Assembly (NCBI RefSeq): GCF_003184905.1
Contig: NZ_QFRU01000027.1
Span: forward strand, 1 to 64,000
Length of the DNA stretch: 64,000 bases
Direction of reading: 5' to 3'
DNA from: Bacillus sp. CGMCC 1.16541
GTDB lineage: Bacteria; Bacillota; Bacilli; Bacillales; Bacillaceae_H
In this document: piece after piece, positions 54,092 to 64,000 of the stretch
Layout: each line of letters opens with the position of its first letter
Numbering within the stretch: position 1 is the stretch's first letter
The notes under the pieces: model-generated
Told to the model about the DNA's origin: nothing
Databases searched by the model: none
Seen by the model: the letters and a program-made list of their open reading frames with translations, nothing else
Translations under genes and position numbers: made by a program

Positions 54092-55057
54092 ATGCTTCAA
54101 TACTCACTAAGACGTATACTTGGAATGATTCCACTGTTGATTCTAATCTCCTTTGTAGTATTCACCCTGGCAAAGATGATGCCAGGGGACCCCTTTGGGG
54201 GGGAAATTAATCCGAGTAATACAGATCCAAAATATATTGAAGAGATGCGTGAAAAGCTCGGATATAATGATCCGATTCCTGTTCAATATTGGAACTGGGT
54301 TACAGGAATGTTCCAAGGAGATTTTGGGAAATCAACAACACATAAGCTACCAACACTAGAAGTAATTACAGAACGTATACCTAATACGTTATTCTTAGCT
54401 ATTACCTCACTACTCATCACCTATATGTTTGCATTTGTATTAGGGATGTATGCAGGTAAGAAGCCGTATACAATCGGAGATAATTTAATTGCTGGTTACA
54501 ACTATTTTGCATTAGCTGTACCATCTTTTATCGCCGGCATTGTAGCTATTTACTTTTTTTCGTTTCGACTTGATTGGTTTCCATTTAGTGGATCAGTTGC
54601 AGTTGGATTAGAGCCAGGAACGCTTGCGTATTATCAAAGTAAGCTGCATCATGTTATTATGCCAGCCCTGATTCTTGGATTAATGTCAACCGCTTCATAT
54701 ACTCAATTTTTACGTAATGACATTATTGAAAATAGCCGAAAAGACTTTGTTCGCACAGCTCGTGCGAAGGGAACGAAAGAATCTAAAATTTACAATGTTC
54801 ATATTTTACGAAACTCTATTATTCCACTTGTTACATTTTTAGGATTTGACCTTGTAACTATTATTAGTGGAGCTGTTATTACAGAAACAATCTTTACGTA
54901 TCCAGGAATTGGTCAACTCTTCGTTGAGTCTGTTACAACACGTGATTACTCTGTCATGATGACATTAACTATGATGTTTTCAGTGTTAACATTAGTAGGT
55001 AATCTAGTAGCTGACTTATTATACGGAGTAGTGGATCCGCGAATTCGTCTAGACTAG
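54092..55057 (+). CDS. appB: Oligopeptide ABC transporter permease AppB
   Basis: 321 residues, six membrane segments, with the OppB/DppB-type N-terminus (LRRILGMIPLLILISFVVFTLAKMMPGDPF). The EAA loop VRTARAKGTKESKIYNVHILRNSIIP that contacts the ATPases is present. It follows AppA with AAGGAGAG as ribosome binding site. Confidence 0.94.
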   Translation: MLQYSLRRILGMIPLLILISFVVFTLAKMMPGDPFGGEINPSNTDPKYIEEMREKLGYNDPIPVQYWNWVTGMFQGDFGKSTTHKLPTLEVITERIPNTLFLAITSLLITYMFAFVLGMYAGKKPYTIGDNLIAGYNYFALAVPSFIAGIVAIYFFSFRLDWFPFSGSVAVGLEPGTLAYYQSKLHHVIMPALILGLMSTASYTQFLRNDIIENSRKDFVRTARAKGTKESKIYNVHILRNSIIPLVTFLGFDLVTIISGAVITETIFTYPGIGQLFVESVTTRDYSVMMTLTMMFSVLTLVGNLVADLLYGVVDPRIRLD

Positions 55058-55069
55058 GAGGGGAACGAA

Positions 55070-55984
55070 ATGGAAGTCGTAACAAATAAGAATGTACAAC
55101 CAGAACCTAATACGAAAGTCCAGAAGAGTCCTTCTCCCTGGGCGATTGCGAGAAAGAAATTCCTTCGCAATAAGTTAGCGATGATTAGCTTAACATTCAT
55201 GGTCATTATTACAGGGCTAGCGATTTTAGCTCCTTATATCACGACACATGATATTTCTCGTATCGATTACATGAAAATGAGTTTAGCTCCTTCCACTGAA
55301 CATTGGTTAGGAACCGATACAAATGGACGAGATGTTTTCACTAGAACCATTTATGGTGGTCGTACATCATTATTAATAGGGTTTGCATGTACGATTTTAG
55401 TAGTTATTATTGGAACAATTGTTGGGGCGTTAGCGGGTTACTACGGAGGAATTGTTGATCAAGCTCTTATGCGCTTCACAGACTTTGTTTTAAACTTTCC
55501 TTTAATGGTATTTGTTATCGTACTAAACACAATTTTTGTAGGGAAAATTTCTGGAGTATGGACACTCATCCTCGTTGTTAGTGCATTAAGTTGGGCTGGG
55601 GTAGCACGTCTTGTACGAAGTAAAATTCTAGCCGAAAAAGAAAATGAATATGTCTTAGCAGCTATCTCCATTGGCTGTAGCCCAGTGAAAGTAATTACAA
55701 AACATCTATTACCTAACGTATTTTCAACTATTATTGTACAAGCAACACTCTTAATGGCGGTTATGATTGTATTTGAATCTGGTATTAGTTTTATCGGGTT
55801 TGGTGTACCATCTGATACACCAACATGGGGGAACATGTTAACAGAAGCAAGACAATCAAATGTATTACAAAATCAAGTGTGGATGTGGGTTCCACCAGGA
55901 TTAGCGATTACATTTACTATTTTAGCCATTAACTTTATTGGAGAAGGATTAAAAGATGCATTAAATCCTAAATCAAACCGTTAA
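55070..55984 (+). CDS. appC: Oligopeptide ABC transporter permease AppC
   Basis: 304 residues, six membrane segments; the N-terminal OppC extension (SPWAIARKKFLRNKLAMISLTFMVIITGLAILAPYI) and the EAA loop YVLAAISIGCSPVKVITKHLLPNV are present. It starts 12 bases after appB behind AGGAGGGG and ends the operon. Confidence 0.94.
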   Translation: MEVVTNKNVQPEPNTKVQKSPSPWAIARKKFLRNKLAMISLTFMVIITGLAILAPYITTHDISRIDYMKMSLAPSTEHWLGTDTNGRDVFTRTIYGGRTSLLIGFACTILVVIIGTIVGALAGYYGGIVDQALMRFTDFVLNFPLMVFVIVLNTIFVGKISGVWTLILVVSALSWAGVARLVRSKILAEKENEYVLAAISIGCSPVKVITKHLLPNVFSTIIVQATLLMAVMIVFESGISFIGFGVPSDTPTWGNMLTEARQSNVLQNQVWMWVPPGLAITFTILAINFIGEGLKDALNPKSNR

Positions 55985-56018
55985 AAAATCTATCACCTTC
56001 ATGTGATGGATTTTTTTT
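55983..56018 (+). terminator. app operon terminator
   Basis: AATC-T-ATCAC (55987-55996) pairs with GTGAT-G-GATT (56003-56012), followed by TTTTTT. Confidence 0.88.
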
Positions 56019-56112
56019 GCTTTTTTCACATTTATCTAGGAGATTGACTGTGACATGTTTTCTTTCTTTTTTCATATGATGTAGTAAAAGCTGGACAAGG
56101 GAGAACAGTAGA

Positions 56113-56151
56113 ATGGATAGACGAAATGATGGATTTGATGAGAAGAGATGA
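56113..56151 (+). CDS. 12-codon leader reading frame coupled to the next gene
   Basis: ATG at 56113 has an ideal ribosome binding site (AAGGGAGA, eight bases upstream) and encodes MDRRNDGFDEKR. Its TGA stop (56149-56151) overlaps the ATG of the following membrane-protein gene (56148), which has no good ribosome binding site of its own. The arrangement suggests translation of the short frame drives the next gene by reinitiation. Peptide function, if any, unknown. Confidence 0.5.
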   Translation: MDRRNDGFDEKR

Positions 56152-56366
56152 GATTCTTTTTATTCCTCGTTGGCTTTGGTTTGTCGGTAGTGGGAGGAAT
56201 AATGTTGATTACGTATTTAAATTTAGTACCAGCAGGGTATACGTACAGAGATTATATCTGGTTTATTAGATCAAGACCGGAGTGTTACTTTTTACTTGTA
56301 GGACTAGCTATTAGTAGTTTGTGTATTTATCATCCGACTGGAATGAGAAAAAATAATGAAAGATAA
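56148..56366 (+). CDS. Small membrane protein (72 residues)
   Basis: Two membrane helices (RFFLFLVGFGLSVVGGIMLITYL and CYFLLVGLAISSLCIYH) joined by a polar loop PAGYTYRDYIWFIRSRPE, with a short basic tail. The start codon overlaps the stop of a 12-codon frame (ATGA), and the frame upstream is closed, so this start is forced. Family unknown to me. It sits between appC and yjbA. Confidence 0.65.
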   Translation: MRFFLFLVGFGLSVVGGIMLITYLNLVPAGYTYRDYIWFIRSRPECYFLLVGLAISSLCIYHPTGMRKNNER

Positions 56367-56451
56367 AGATTGAATAGTATGATTTGGAATAAAAATACCT
56401 ATCTTTGCCTATACTGATTTTTAATAAACAGTGTGTAAGTGAGGGGTGAAA

Positions 56452-57192
56452 ATGTTGTATCTTCATGATGTTTGGGTTAATTGGTTTGAAGGTGAAGAAA
56501 ATGGTTACAATGTTTGCCACTTTCACGAGTGGCGAAAAGATGATTGTGTGGAATTACTCGATCAAGTCCCATTGTTAAAAGTAGACTCATTATTGTTTCA
56601 CTACATTGAAAATGACTTATCGGAATTACCACAATCATTGTTAGGTGAAGTGTATCAAAAAGCATATATTCGTAAGAACCACGAGCGTATACAGTTGGAA
56701 TATTGCTTCGTTGTGACAGATGGAAATGGCATCTTAGCAGTGGATACAATGGGCTATCATATTCCGATTCGTAAAAGTCGTCTCATTCCAAGACAAGAGC
56801 AACTTGTATATGAAATGATTGAAGAGCAAGACATGGCGAAGTATGAGTTTAGCAAGCAAGAATTGTTGAAGAAAGAACATCATATTCTATCGCCTGCACC
56901 TGCGACGATGACTGGATTAACGAGAAAAGAACGCCAACTAAAGCAATTATTGTTTATGGCTCTTGATCAATTGCATGCATCTAAAAATGCAGCGCAAGTT
57001 CGTTATTGGTACACGGAGTGGAATCCAGAGCGATATAGTTACATACAAGATATGAATTTTGAAGATGTGTGGCAAGAGCTATTTGATGAAACAAAAGAAG
57101 GCTGGTCGCATAAGCATAAACAGCTTTGTGAAAACTTAATTAAAGGACAACCTTTCTTTGAAAAGCTATGGGAAATTGAACAAGAACCAAAA

Positions 57193-57201
<9 letters not shown>
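56452..57201 (+). CDS. yjbA: Conserved protein YjbA (DUF3603)
   Basis: 249 residues, soluble. It begins [30 protein letters not shown], the recognisable YjbA start, and contains [26 protein letters not shown]. The ATG at 56452 follows GAGGGGTG. It lies between app and trpS as in B. subtilis. Function unknown. Confidence 0.9.
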
Positions 57202-58225
<1,024 letters not shown>

Positions 58226-58253
58226 TTAATCTTCCTTTCTAATTTTAGGCAAC

Positions 58254-58535
58254 AAAAAAGCCCATTCATCTCCTAACAAACGTTAGGGACGAATGGACCG
58301 CGTTGCCACCCTATTTATTCCAGCATTTACGAGAAATGCGAAATCTCTTTAACCATAATGAATAGACATTATGTGTTATGTAACGTATAACAAACGTTCA
58401 AGCTTTTCACTTGAAAGCTCAGAAGTCCATTCCATACTCGTAATTGTTTGTTTTCACCAACCACAAACTCTCTAAAAAATTACAAGGAGTATGTACTACT
58501 CTTCCTCATTGCCTATATCATTAAATTTGCTTTTG
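58254..58535 (-). promoter_or_regulatory. T-box riboswitch of trpS
   Basis: Minus strand. The T-box sequence AGGGTGGCAACGCGG is at 58298-58312. It is followed by a terminator stem (58262-58277 with 58282-58296) and a T-run (58254-58259). The T-box can pair with the 5' arm of the terminator to form the antiterminator. In stem I a GAATGGACTTC loop carries a TGG triplet (58427-58429), the expected Trp specifier codon; a second TGG lies five bases upstream. Flanking AGTA and GAGC sequences fit a stem I loop E. Confidence 0.92.
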
Positions 58536-58541
58536 TATTCT

Positions 58542-58570
58542 ATTATATCCATTTGATGATGAAATGCAAA
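58542..58570 (-). promoter_or_regulatory. trpS promoter
   Basis: Minus strand: TTGCAT (58564-58569), a 16-base spacer and a perfect TATAAT (58542-58547). The transcript would begin near 58535, just before stem I of the T-box. Confidence 0.75.
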
Positions 58571-58739
58571 CTGTCGAAATAAAATTTATATTTGCAAATT
58601 CGACAATTTATGCTATAGTTTTTGTAATCTAATTGCAATATCTATTTAATATGGAAATTTGTTCATGCGGAAAGGACAGTTGTGTGTCTAGTAGACAACT
58701 TCCTACAGAAGTCTACAAAATCAAATTTTAATAATAGTA

Positions 58740-58768
58740 TTGCAATAAATTTTTAAACTATTTATAAT
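58740..58768 (+). promoter_or_regulatory. Main candidate promoter of the opp operon
   Basis: TTGCAA (58740-58745), a 17-base spacer and a perfect TATAAT (58763-58768). It predicts a leader of about 310 bases before oppA. Confidence 0.7.
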
Positions 58769-58812
58769 AGTCGTAGTTCATATATTTTTTACAAATATAT
58801 TACAACGCCTTA

Positions 58813-58827
58813 ATTTTTCAGAAAAAA
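58813..58827. promoter_or_regulatory. CodY-type box in the opp leader
   Basis: ATTTTTCAGAAAAAA keeps the complete TTTTCAGAAAA core of the CodY box, 12 of 15 positions overall. It lies about 40 bases after the predicted opp start, a roadblock position. Confidence 0.5.
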
Positions 58828-59086
58828 TAAAATAGATAGTGTTTTGCTACAATAATTTTGTAGCTCTTTCGCATCTTCTACAGCATGAGTACATACACAT
58901 ACAAGTGTCCATGTGTCATTTCTATATTTCATAGAGTAGAAGATATATTTATAGAGTTGGTTCTTTATCTCTCTACTACGCGAAAAAAAGACTGACTATT
59001 TAGCAAAAACAAATTATTTCTGAAGTTAAGAAATTGTATGTTGTGAAAAGTATATGAATTAAGAAAAATTAGGGGGTAAAACATTC

Positions 59087-60733
59087 ATGAAGAAAAGATT
59101 ATCCGTTCTTTTCAGCTTGTTGCTTGTATTCAGCCTTTTCTTAACAGCATGTGGATTCAATAAAGAATCTGGCAGCGGTTCAAGCAATGCTGGTTCATCA
59201 GGCGGCGAAAGCGGCAGCGGCGATGCAAAACAAGAACTTCGTTTAAACATTAAAACTGAGCCATTCTCATTACATCCAGGTTTAGCGAACGATAGCACAT
59301 CTGGTGCTGTACTTCGTCAAACGTTTGAAGGTTTAACTCGTATTAAAGACGGTGAGCCTGAAAACGCAATTGCAGAAGACGTTCAAATGAGTGAAGATGG
59401 ATTAACGTACACGTTTAAATTACGTGATGCAAAATGGACAAATGGTGATGCTGTAACAGCTCAAGATTTCGAATACGCATGGAAATGGGTATTAGATGCG
59501 AAAAACGAATCTGACTATGCTGAACAGTTATACTACCTAAAAGGTGGAGAAGCTGCACATAAAGGTGAAGGTAGCCTTGATGATGTAGGTGTTAAAGCAG
59601 TAGACGAAAAAACATTAGAAGTAACACTTGAGCATCCAACAGCTTACTTCTTAGAATTAACAGCGTTCTATACGTACTACCCAGTTAATAGCAAAATTGC
59701 TCAAGAAAATGATAAGTGGTACACAGATGCAGGAGATGCATATGTAACAAACGGTCCATTCAAGATGACTGAATGGTCTCATAACGACAAAATCGTTTTA
59801 GAGAAAAATGCAGACTATTGGGATGCAGATGCTGTAAAACTTGAAAAAGTTGACATGTTCATGATCAACGATAACAACACTGAATTATCAATGTTTGATA
59901 ACGGTGAATTAGACTGGGCAGGTAACCCAACAGGTGCTCTTCCAGTAGAAGCAATTCCTCAATTAAAAGATGAAGGTAAATTAAACATTTCAGTTAAAAC
60001 TGGTACTTACATGTACAAATTCAACACACAAGTTGAAGGGTTAGACAATGTAAATATCCGTAAAGCCTTATCTTATGCAATCGATCGTCAAGCGATCATT
60101 GATAATGTATCAAAACAAGAACAAGTTCCTGCAACTGCAATGGTTCCGCCTCAAGCGTACCATGAAGATAGCCACTCTTTATACAAAGATGGTGATGTAG
60201 AAGCTGCGAAAGAGCTTCTAGCTAAAGGTTTAGAAGAAAAAGGCATGGATAAGTTAACGCTTAAACTTTCTTACAACACAGATGAAGGCCATCAAAAGAT
60301 CGCACAAGCTGTTCAAGATATGTGGTCTAAAGCTTTCGAAGGTAAAGTAGAAGTAGCACTTGATAACCAAGAGTGGAACGTATACATCGATAAGTTACAC
60401 AACGGTGACTATGAAATCGGTCGTATGGGTTGGATTGGTGACTTCAACGATCCAATTACATTCTTAGAGTTATTCCGTGAAAAAGACGGCGGTAACAACA
60501 ACACATTCTGGGAAAATGCGAAATACAAAGAATTACTTGCTCAATCTCAACAAGAAGTTGATGCTGACAAGCGTTTAGAGTTATTAAAACAAGCAGAGCA
60601 AATTTTAATTGATGAAATGCCAGCTGCACCAATTTACTACTACACTGATGCTTGGGTTCAAGCTGAAAACTTAAAAGACGTAGAAGTATCATCACTTGGT
60701 GATATTCAATTAAAATGGGCTCACTTTGAGTAA
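59087..60733 (+). CDS. oppA: Oligopeptide-binding lipoprotein OppA
   Basis: 548 residues, SBP family 5. The signal MKKRLSVLFSLLLVFSLFLTAC puts the lipidated Cys at 22, followed by a 25-residue Gly/Ser-rich linker. Family motifs are TYTFKLRDAKWTNGDAVTAQDFEYAWKW and NVNIRKALSYAIDRQAI. OppA captures peptides, including signalling peptides for sporulation and competence in B. subtilis. Ribosome binding site TAGGGGG. A hairpin after the gene should keep its expression above that of the permeases. Confidence 0.95.
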   Translation: MKKRLSVLFSLLLVFSLFLTACGFNKESGSGSSNAGSSGGESGSGDAKQELRLNIKTEPFSLHPGLANDSTSGAVLRQTFEGLTRIKDGEPENAIAEDVQMSEDGLTYTFKLRDAKWTNGDAVTAQDFEYAWKWVLDAKNESDYAEQLYYLKGGEAAHKGEGSLDDVGVKAVDEKTLEVTLEHPTAYFLELTAFYTYYPVNSKIAQENDKWYTDAGDAYVTNGPFKMTEWSHNDKIVLEKNADYWDADAVKLEKVDMFMINDNNTELSMFDNGELDWAGNPTGALPVEAIPQLKDEGKLNISVKTGTYMYKFNTQVEGLDNVNIRKALSYAIDRQAIIDNVSKQEQVPATAMVPPQAYHEDSHSLYKDGDVEAAKELLAKGLEEKGMDKLTLKLSYNTDEGHQKIAQAVQDMWSKAFEGKVEVALDNQEWNVYIDKLHNGDYEIGRMGWIGDFNDPITFLELFREKDGGNNNTFWENAKYKELLAQSQQEVDADKRLELLKQAEQILIDEMPAAPIYYYTDAWVQAENLKDVEVSSLGDIQLKWAHFE

Positions 60734-60757
60734 TAGTTGAATCTGTTTTGTACAAAG

Positions 60758-60781
60758 GTATATGGGGATATCCCCATATAC
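60758..60781 (+). terminator. Attenuator hairpin between oppA and oppB
   Basis: A perfect 24-base palindrome (GTATATGGGGAT and its complement), flanked by AAAG on the left and TTTTCTTCTT on the right. It resembles a leaky terminator that lets part of transcription through to oppBCDF. Confidence 0.8.
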
Positions 60782-60830
60782 TTTTCTTCTTGATAGGGGA
60801 TTATTTGTTAAATTATGGAGGTGTCCTATT

Positions 60831-61766
60831 TTGCTTAAATATATCGGCAAACGTTTGCTGTACATGTTTCTTTCACTCTTCTTAATTATTACAGCGACGT
60901 TTTTCTTAATGAGAGCAGCACCTGGAGGGCCATTCGCTTCTGAGAAAAAGCTTCCTCCAGAAATTGAAGCCAATTTAAATGCTTACTATGGATTAGACAA
61001 ACCATGGTACGGTCAATATTTTGATTATTTATCATCCATTGCACAATGGGATTTCGGTCCTTCGTTTAAATACAAGGGTCAAACCGTTAATGATTTAATT
61101 AGTGGAGGCTTTCCTGTTTCATTCATGCTAGGAATGGAAGCAATCTTTTTAGCACTAGCTATTGGTGTGTTATTAGGCGTTATTGCCGCATTAAACCACA
61201 ATAAGTGGCCAGATTATTCTGCAATGATTGTTGCTGTACTTGGTATTTCGGTTCCAAGCTTTATCATGGCAACCATTTTACAATATTTCTTAGCCATTAA
61301 ATTAGGCTTGTTCCCGGTAGCACGATGGGAGTCTTGGGCTCATACATTCTTACCGGCTTTAGCATTAGCTTCAACCCCAATGGCATTTATCGCACGTTTA
61401 ACACGTTCGAGTATGTTAGAAGTATTAAGCAATGACTACATTAAAACAGCAAAAGCAAAAGGATTAAGTAAACCAGTAATTACAGTAAAACATGCGATTC
61501 GAAACGCAATGTTACCGGTTGTTTCTTACATGGGTCCTTTAACAGCAGGGATTTTAACGGGAAGCTTCGTTATTGAAAAAATCTTCGGTATTCCTGGTTT
61601 AGGATCTCACTTTGTAACGAGCATTACAAACCGTGATTATACGGTTATTATGGGTGTTACAGTGTTCTATAGTATCTTACTACTCGTATCAATCTTAATT
61701 GTTGATATTTTATACGGATTAATTGATCCACGAATTAAGCTAACTGGCGGAAAGAAGGGAGAGTAA
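60831..61766 (+). CDS. oppB: Oligopeptide ABC transporter permease OppB
   Basis: 311 residues, six membrane segments. The TTG at 60831 is nine bases after GGAGG and gives [34 protein letters not shown], the usual OppB start and length. The EAA loop [26 protein letters not shown] is present. The longer frame from 60762 runs through the hairpin and is not real. Confidence 0.93.
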   Translation: MLKYIGKRLLYMFLSLFLIITATFFLMRAAPGGPFASEKKLPPEIEANLNAYYGLDKPWYGQYFDYLSSIAQWDFGPSFKYKGQTVNDLISGGFPVSFMLGMEAIFLALAIGVLLGVIAALNHNKWPDYSAMIVAVLGISVPSFIMATILQYFLAIKLGLFPVARWESWAHTFLPALALASTPMAFIARLTRSSMLEVLSNDYIKTAKAKGLSKPVITVKHAIRNAMLPVVSYMGPLTAGILTGSFVIEKIFGIPGLGSHFVTSITNRDYTVIMGVTVFYSILLLVSILIVDILYGLIDPRIKLTGGKKGE

Positions 61767-61769
61767 AGG

Positions 61770-62687
61770 ATGCAACAGATCCCTAAAAATATGTTTGAAC
61801 CAGCTTCAATCGATGCACGTGAAGCTGAAAAAATATCAAAACCAAGTTTATCTTTTTGGAAAGATGTCACGATTCGTTTTCGTAAAAATAAGCTTGCGAT
61901 GTTCGGAATCGTGTTATTAGTTCTTCTTGTCTTCATGGCAATCTTCGGTCCAATGATGACACCATATGACTATAAAACAAATGATTTAATGAATGCCAAC
62001 CAACCACCTTCAGTTGATCATTGGTTTGGTACAGATGATTTAGGCCGTGACATGTTTACAAGAACATGGGAAGGGGCTCGTATCTCATTATTTATCGGTA
62101 TCTCAGCAGCACTCATTGATTTATTCATTGGTGTTTTATGGGGAAGTATCGCTGGTTACCGCGGTGGTCGTACAGACGAATACATGATGCGCTTTGCCGA
62201 TATTTTATGGGGTGTTCCTTACTTATTACTTGTTATTTTATTAATGGTTGTTTTAGACCAAGGTTTAGGAACAATGATCCTAGCAATGACGATTACAGGT
62301 TGGATTAACATGGCACGTATTGTTCGTGGACAAATCCTACAATTAAAGAACCAAGAATACGTATTAGCTTCACAAACATTAGGAGCGAGCACATCAAGGA
62401 TTTTAATGAAACACTTAGTGCCGAATGCGATGGGACCAATTTTAGTTACAATGACATTAACAATTCCATCAGCTATTTTCACTGAGTCGTTCTTAAGTTA
62501 TTTAGGTTTAGGTGTACCAGCACCACTTGCAAGTTGGGGAACAATGGCTTCTGACGGACTTCCAGCATTGAAATACTATCCGTGGCGTTTATTTTTCCCA
62601 GCAACATTTATTTGTTTAACTATTTTTGCGTTTAACGTAATCGGTGATGGACTACGTGATGCGTTAGATCCAAGACTACGCAAATAA
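61770..62687 (+). CDS. oppC: Oligopeptide ABC transporter permease OppC
   Basis: 305 residues, six membrane segments with the OppC N-terminal extension and EAA loop YVLASQTLGASTSRILMKHLVPNA. It starts three bases after oppB, with its ribosome binding site (GAGTAAAGG) across the oppB stop, so the permeases are coupled. Confidence 0.95.
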   Translation: MQQIPKNMFEPASIDAREAEKISKPSLSFWKDVTIRFRKNKLAMFGIVLLVLLVFMAIFGPMMTPYDYKTNDLMNANQPPSVDHWFGTDDLGRDMFTRTWEGARISLFIGISAALIDLFIGVLWGSIAGYRGGRTDEYMMRFADILWGVPYLLLVILLMVVLDQGLGTMILAMTITGWINMARIVRGQILQLKNQEYVLASQTLGASTSRILMKHLVPNAMGPILVTMTLTIPSAIFTESFLSYLGLGVPAPLASWGTMASDGLPALKYYPWRLFFPATFICLTIFAFNVIGDGLRDALDPRLRK

Positions 62688-62700
62688 AGGAGTGAGAAAC

Positions 62701-63768
62701 ATGGAACGTTTATTAGAAGTAAAAGACTTAGAAGTCTCATTCCAAACGTATGGCGGAGAAGTAAAAGCTGTTCGTGGTGTAAACTTTCACTTAAATAAAG
62801 GTGAAACTCTAGCCATCGTTGGTGAATCAGGTTCAGGAAAAAGTGTTACCTCTCAAACGATTATGCGCTTAATTCCAATGCCTCCGGGTAAAATTGCAAA
62901 CGGCCAAATCTTGTTTGACGGTGATGATATCGTTAAAAAAACCGATAAACAAATGGAACAAATCCGAGGTAAAGATATAGGAATGATTTTCCAAGATCCA
63001 ATGACATCGTTAAACCCAACGATGAAAGTTGGAAATCAAATTACAGAAGTGTTAGTGAAGCATTCTAACATGTCAAAAGCACAAGCTAAGGAGAGAGCAA
63101 TTGAGCTCTTAACACTTGTTGGAATTCCATTTCCTGAGCAACGTGTGAATCAATACCCACATGAATTTAGTGGTGGTATGAGACAGCGTGTGATGATTGC
63201 GATTGCTTTAGCTTCTAATCCAAAGCTTTTAATTGCCGATGAGCCAACAACGGCATTAGATGTAACGATTCAAGCGCAAATTCTAGAGCTGATGAAAGAG
63301 TTACAGAAAAAGATGGATACAGCCATTATCTTTATCACACATGATTTAGGTGTGGTAGCAAACGTTGCAGATCGTGTCGCTGTTATGTACGCAGGACAAA
63401 TTGTCGAAACTGGTACAGTGGATGAGATTTTCTATAATCCACAACACCCTTATACATGGGGCTTACTTGCTTCAATGCCGAGCCTTGATAATGATTCAAA
63501 AGAAGAATTAGCTGCGATTCCAGGAACGCCACCGGATTTAACGAATCCGCCTAAAGGTGACGCATTTGCACCACGTAACCCTTATGCAATGAAAATCGAC
63601 TTTGAACAAGAACCACCAATGTTTAAAGTGTCAGATACACACTATGCAAAAACATGGTTACTACACCCTGATGCGCCAAAGGTAGAGCCTCCAGAATCCG
63701 TAAAACGTCGCATGCGCCAACTCGCAAACACATATGCAAAACCTGTATTAGCGAAGGAAGGTGAATAA
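62701..63768 (+). CDS. oppD: Oligopeptide ABC transporter ATPase OppD
   Basis: 355 residues. Walker A GESGSGKSV, signature FSGGMRQRV, Walker B LLIADEPTTALD. The C-terminal oligo_HPY region lacks the cysteine cluster seen in AppD (it reads GDAFAPRNPYAMKIDFEQEPP), a difference between the two transporters. The ATG at 62701 follows AAAGGAG; an in-frame GTG nine bases earlier overlaps that site. Confidence 0.95.
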   Translation: MERLLEVKDLEVSFQTYGGEVKAVRGVNFHLNKGETLAIVGESGSGKSVTSQTIMRLIPMPPGKIANGQILFDGDDIVKKTDKQMEQIRGKDIGMIFQDPMTSLNPTMKVGNQITEVLVKHSNMSKAQAKERAIELLTLVGIPFPEQRVNQYPHEFSGGMRQRVMIAIALASNPKLLIADEPTTALDVTIQAQILELMKELQKKMDTAIIFITHDLGVVANVADRVAVMYAGQIVETGTVDEIFYNPQHPYTWGLLASMPSLDNDSKEELAAIPGTPPDLTNPPKGDAFAPRNPYAMKIDFEQEPPMFKVSDTHYAKTWLLHPDAPKVEPPESVKRRMRQLANTYAKPVLAKEGE

Positions 63769-63769
63769 G

Positions 63770-64000
63770 ATGACAGAAAAACTAGTTGAAATTAAGAACT
63801 TAAAGCAACACTTTGACACAGGAAAAAGTGTAATCAAAGCTGTAGATGGTCTGACATTCGACATCTATAAAGGTGAAACATTAGGATTAGTTGGTGAATC
63901 TGGTTGCGGTAAATCCACAACAGGTCGTACAATCATCCGCCTTTACGATGCAACAGACGGAGAGGTTCTCTTTAACGGTGAAAATGTACATGGGCGTAAA
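63770..64000 (+). CDS. oppF: Oligopeptide ABC transporter ATPase OppF, cut by the window edge
   Basis: The first 77 codons are visible, starting TEKLVEIKNLKQHFDTGKSVIKAVDGLTF, with Walker A GESGCGKST at the expected place. It starts one base after the oppD stop, behind AGGAAGGTG. The reading frame is open at the right edge; the remaining three quarters of the gene are outside the window. Confidence 0.93.
   Translation, partial: MTEKLVEIKNLKQHFDTGKSVIKAVDGLTFDIYKGETLGLVGESGCGKSTTGRTIIRLYDATDGEVLFNGENVHGRK

Larger units (their letters stand above)
58571..59086. other. Long AT-rich control and leader region of opp
   Basis: About 515 bases without a gene. It holds two promoter candidates toward oppA (58592-58619: TTGCAA-N16-TATAGT; 58740-58768, listed separately), a small hairpin GTAGAC/GTCTAC (58691-58716), a CodY-type box, and a long-range helix ATCTTCTAC/GTAGAAGAT (58873-58881 with 58936-58944) enclosing an ACACAT/ATGTGT hairpin. 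No riboswitch class is recognised. Confidence 0.6.

Overview
The window is a low-GC, rod-shaped-Firmicute chromosome segment. Gene content, strong AGGAGG-type ribosome binding sites, sigma-A promoters, CcpA/CodY/CtsR/FapR/sigma-B type sites and a T-box all point to Bacillaceae. From about 14 kb to the right edge the order follows the Bacillus subtilis yit-arg-yja-app-opp region: yitK, yitL, yitS, yitT, yitU, yitW, argCJBD-carAB-argF, yjzC, yjzD, yjaU, yjaV, med, comZ, a yjzB-position gene, fabH, fabF, yjaZ, appDFABC, yjbA, trpS and oppABCDF. It is not B. subtilis itself: clpB, uppP, a yhfK-like gene and a galactose block are interleaved, and fnr sits in front of the arginine genes. The genus cannot be fixed from the sequence alone.

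Layout. 0-4.6 kb: the tail of an IS3-type insertion sequence cut by the window edge, a glnK-amtB nitrogen operon with a dense regulatory region, a MATE exporter and a divergent AraC regulator. 4.6-13.1 kb: a maltodextrin locus with an intracellular neopullulanase facing malE-malF-malG, a membrane-anchored alpha-amylase and a LacI-type regulator. The control regions carry a series of near-palindromic cre/MalR boxes, and no transport ATPase is encoded. 13.1-20 kb: a sigma-B-type stress dehydrogenase, yajQ, an S1-domain protein, DegV, YitT, small hypothetical genes, a HAD phosphatase and an iron-sulfur assembly factor. 20-31 kb: fnr, then the complete arginine/carbamoyl-phosphate operon. 31-36 kb: a large Bacillaceae dispersed repeat, yhfK, uppP, yjzC and CtsR-controlled clpB. 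36-43 kb: a sodium/solute symporter, an AraC regulator and galK-galT (no galE in the window). 43-50 kb: yjaU/yjaV, med-comZ, FapR-controlled fabH-fabF and yjaZ. 50-64 kb: two complete or near-complete oligopeptide ABC transporters (app, opp) flanking yjbA and T-box-controlled trpS. The last gene, oppF, is cut by the right edge.

The most interesting unexplained signal is a 105-bp bipartite structured element found twice without gaps: 21195-21299 in front of argC, and 46697-46801 on the minus strand in the fabH leader. It has two long hairpins in fixed order, a GTAA (GNRA-type) loop, a two-base AA bulge and several base pairs that differ between copies but stay paired. A degenerate third copy of the first hairpin lies in front of med (44911-44957). 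I do not recognise it as a named element.
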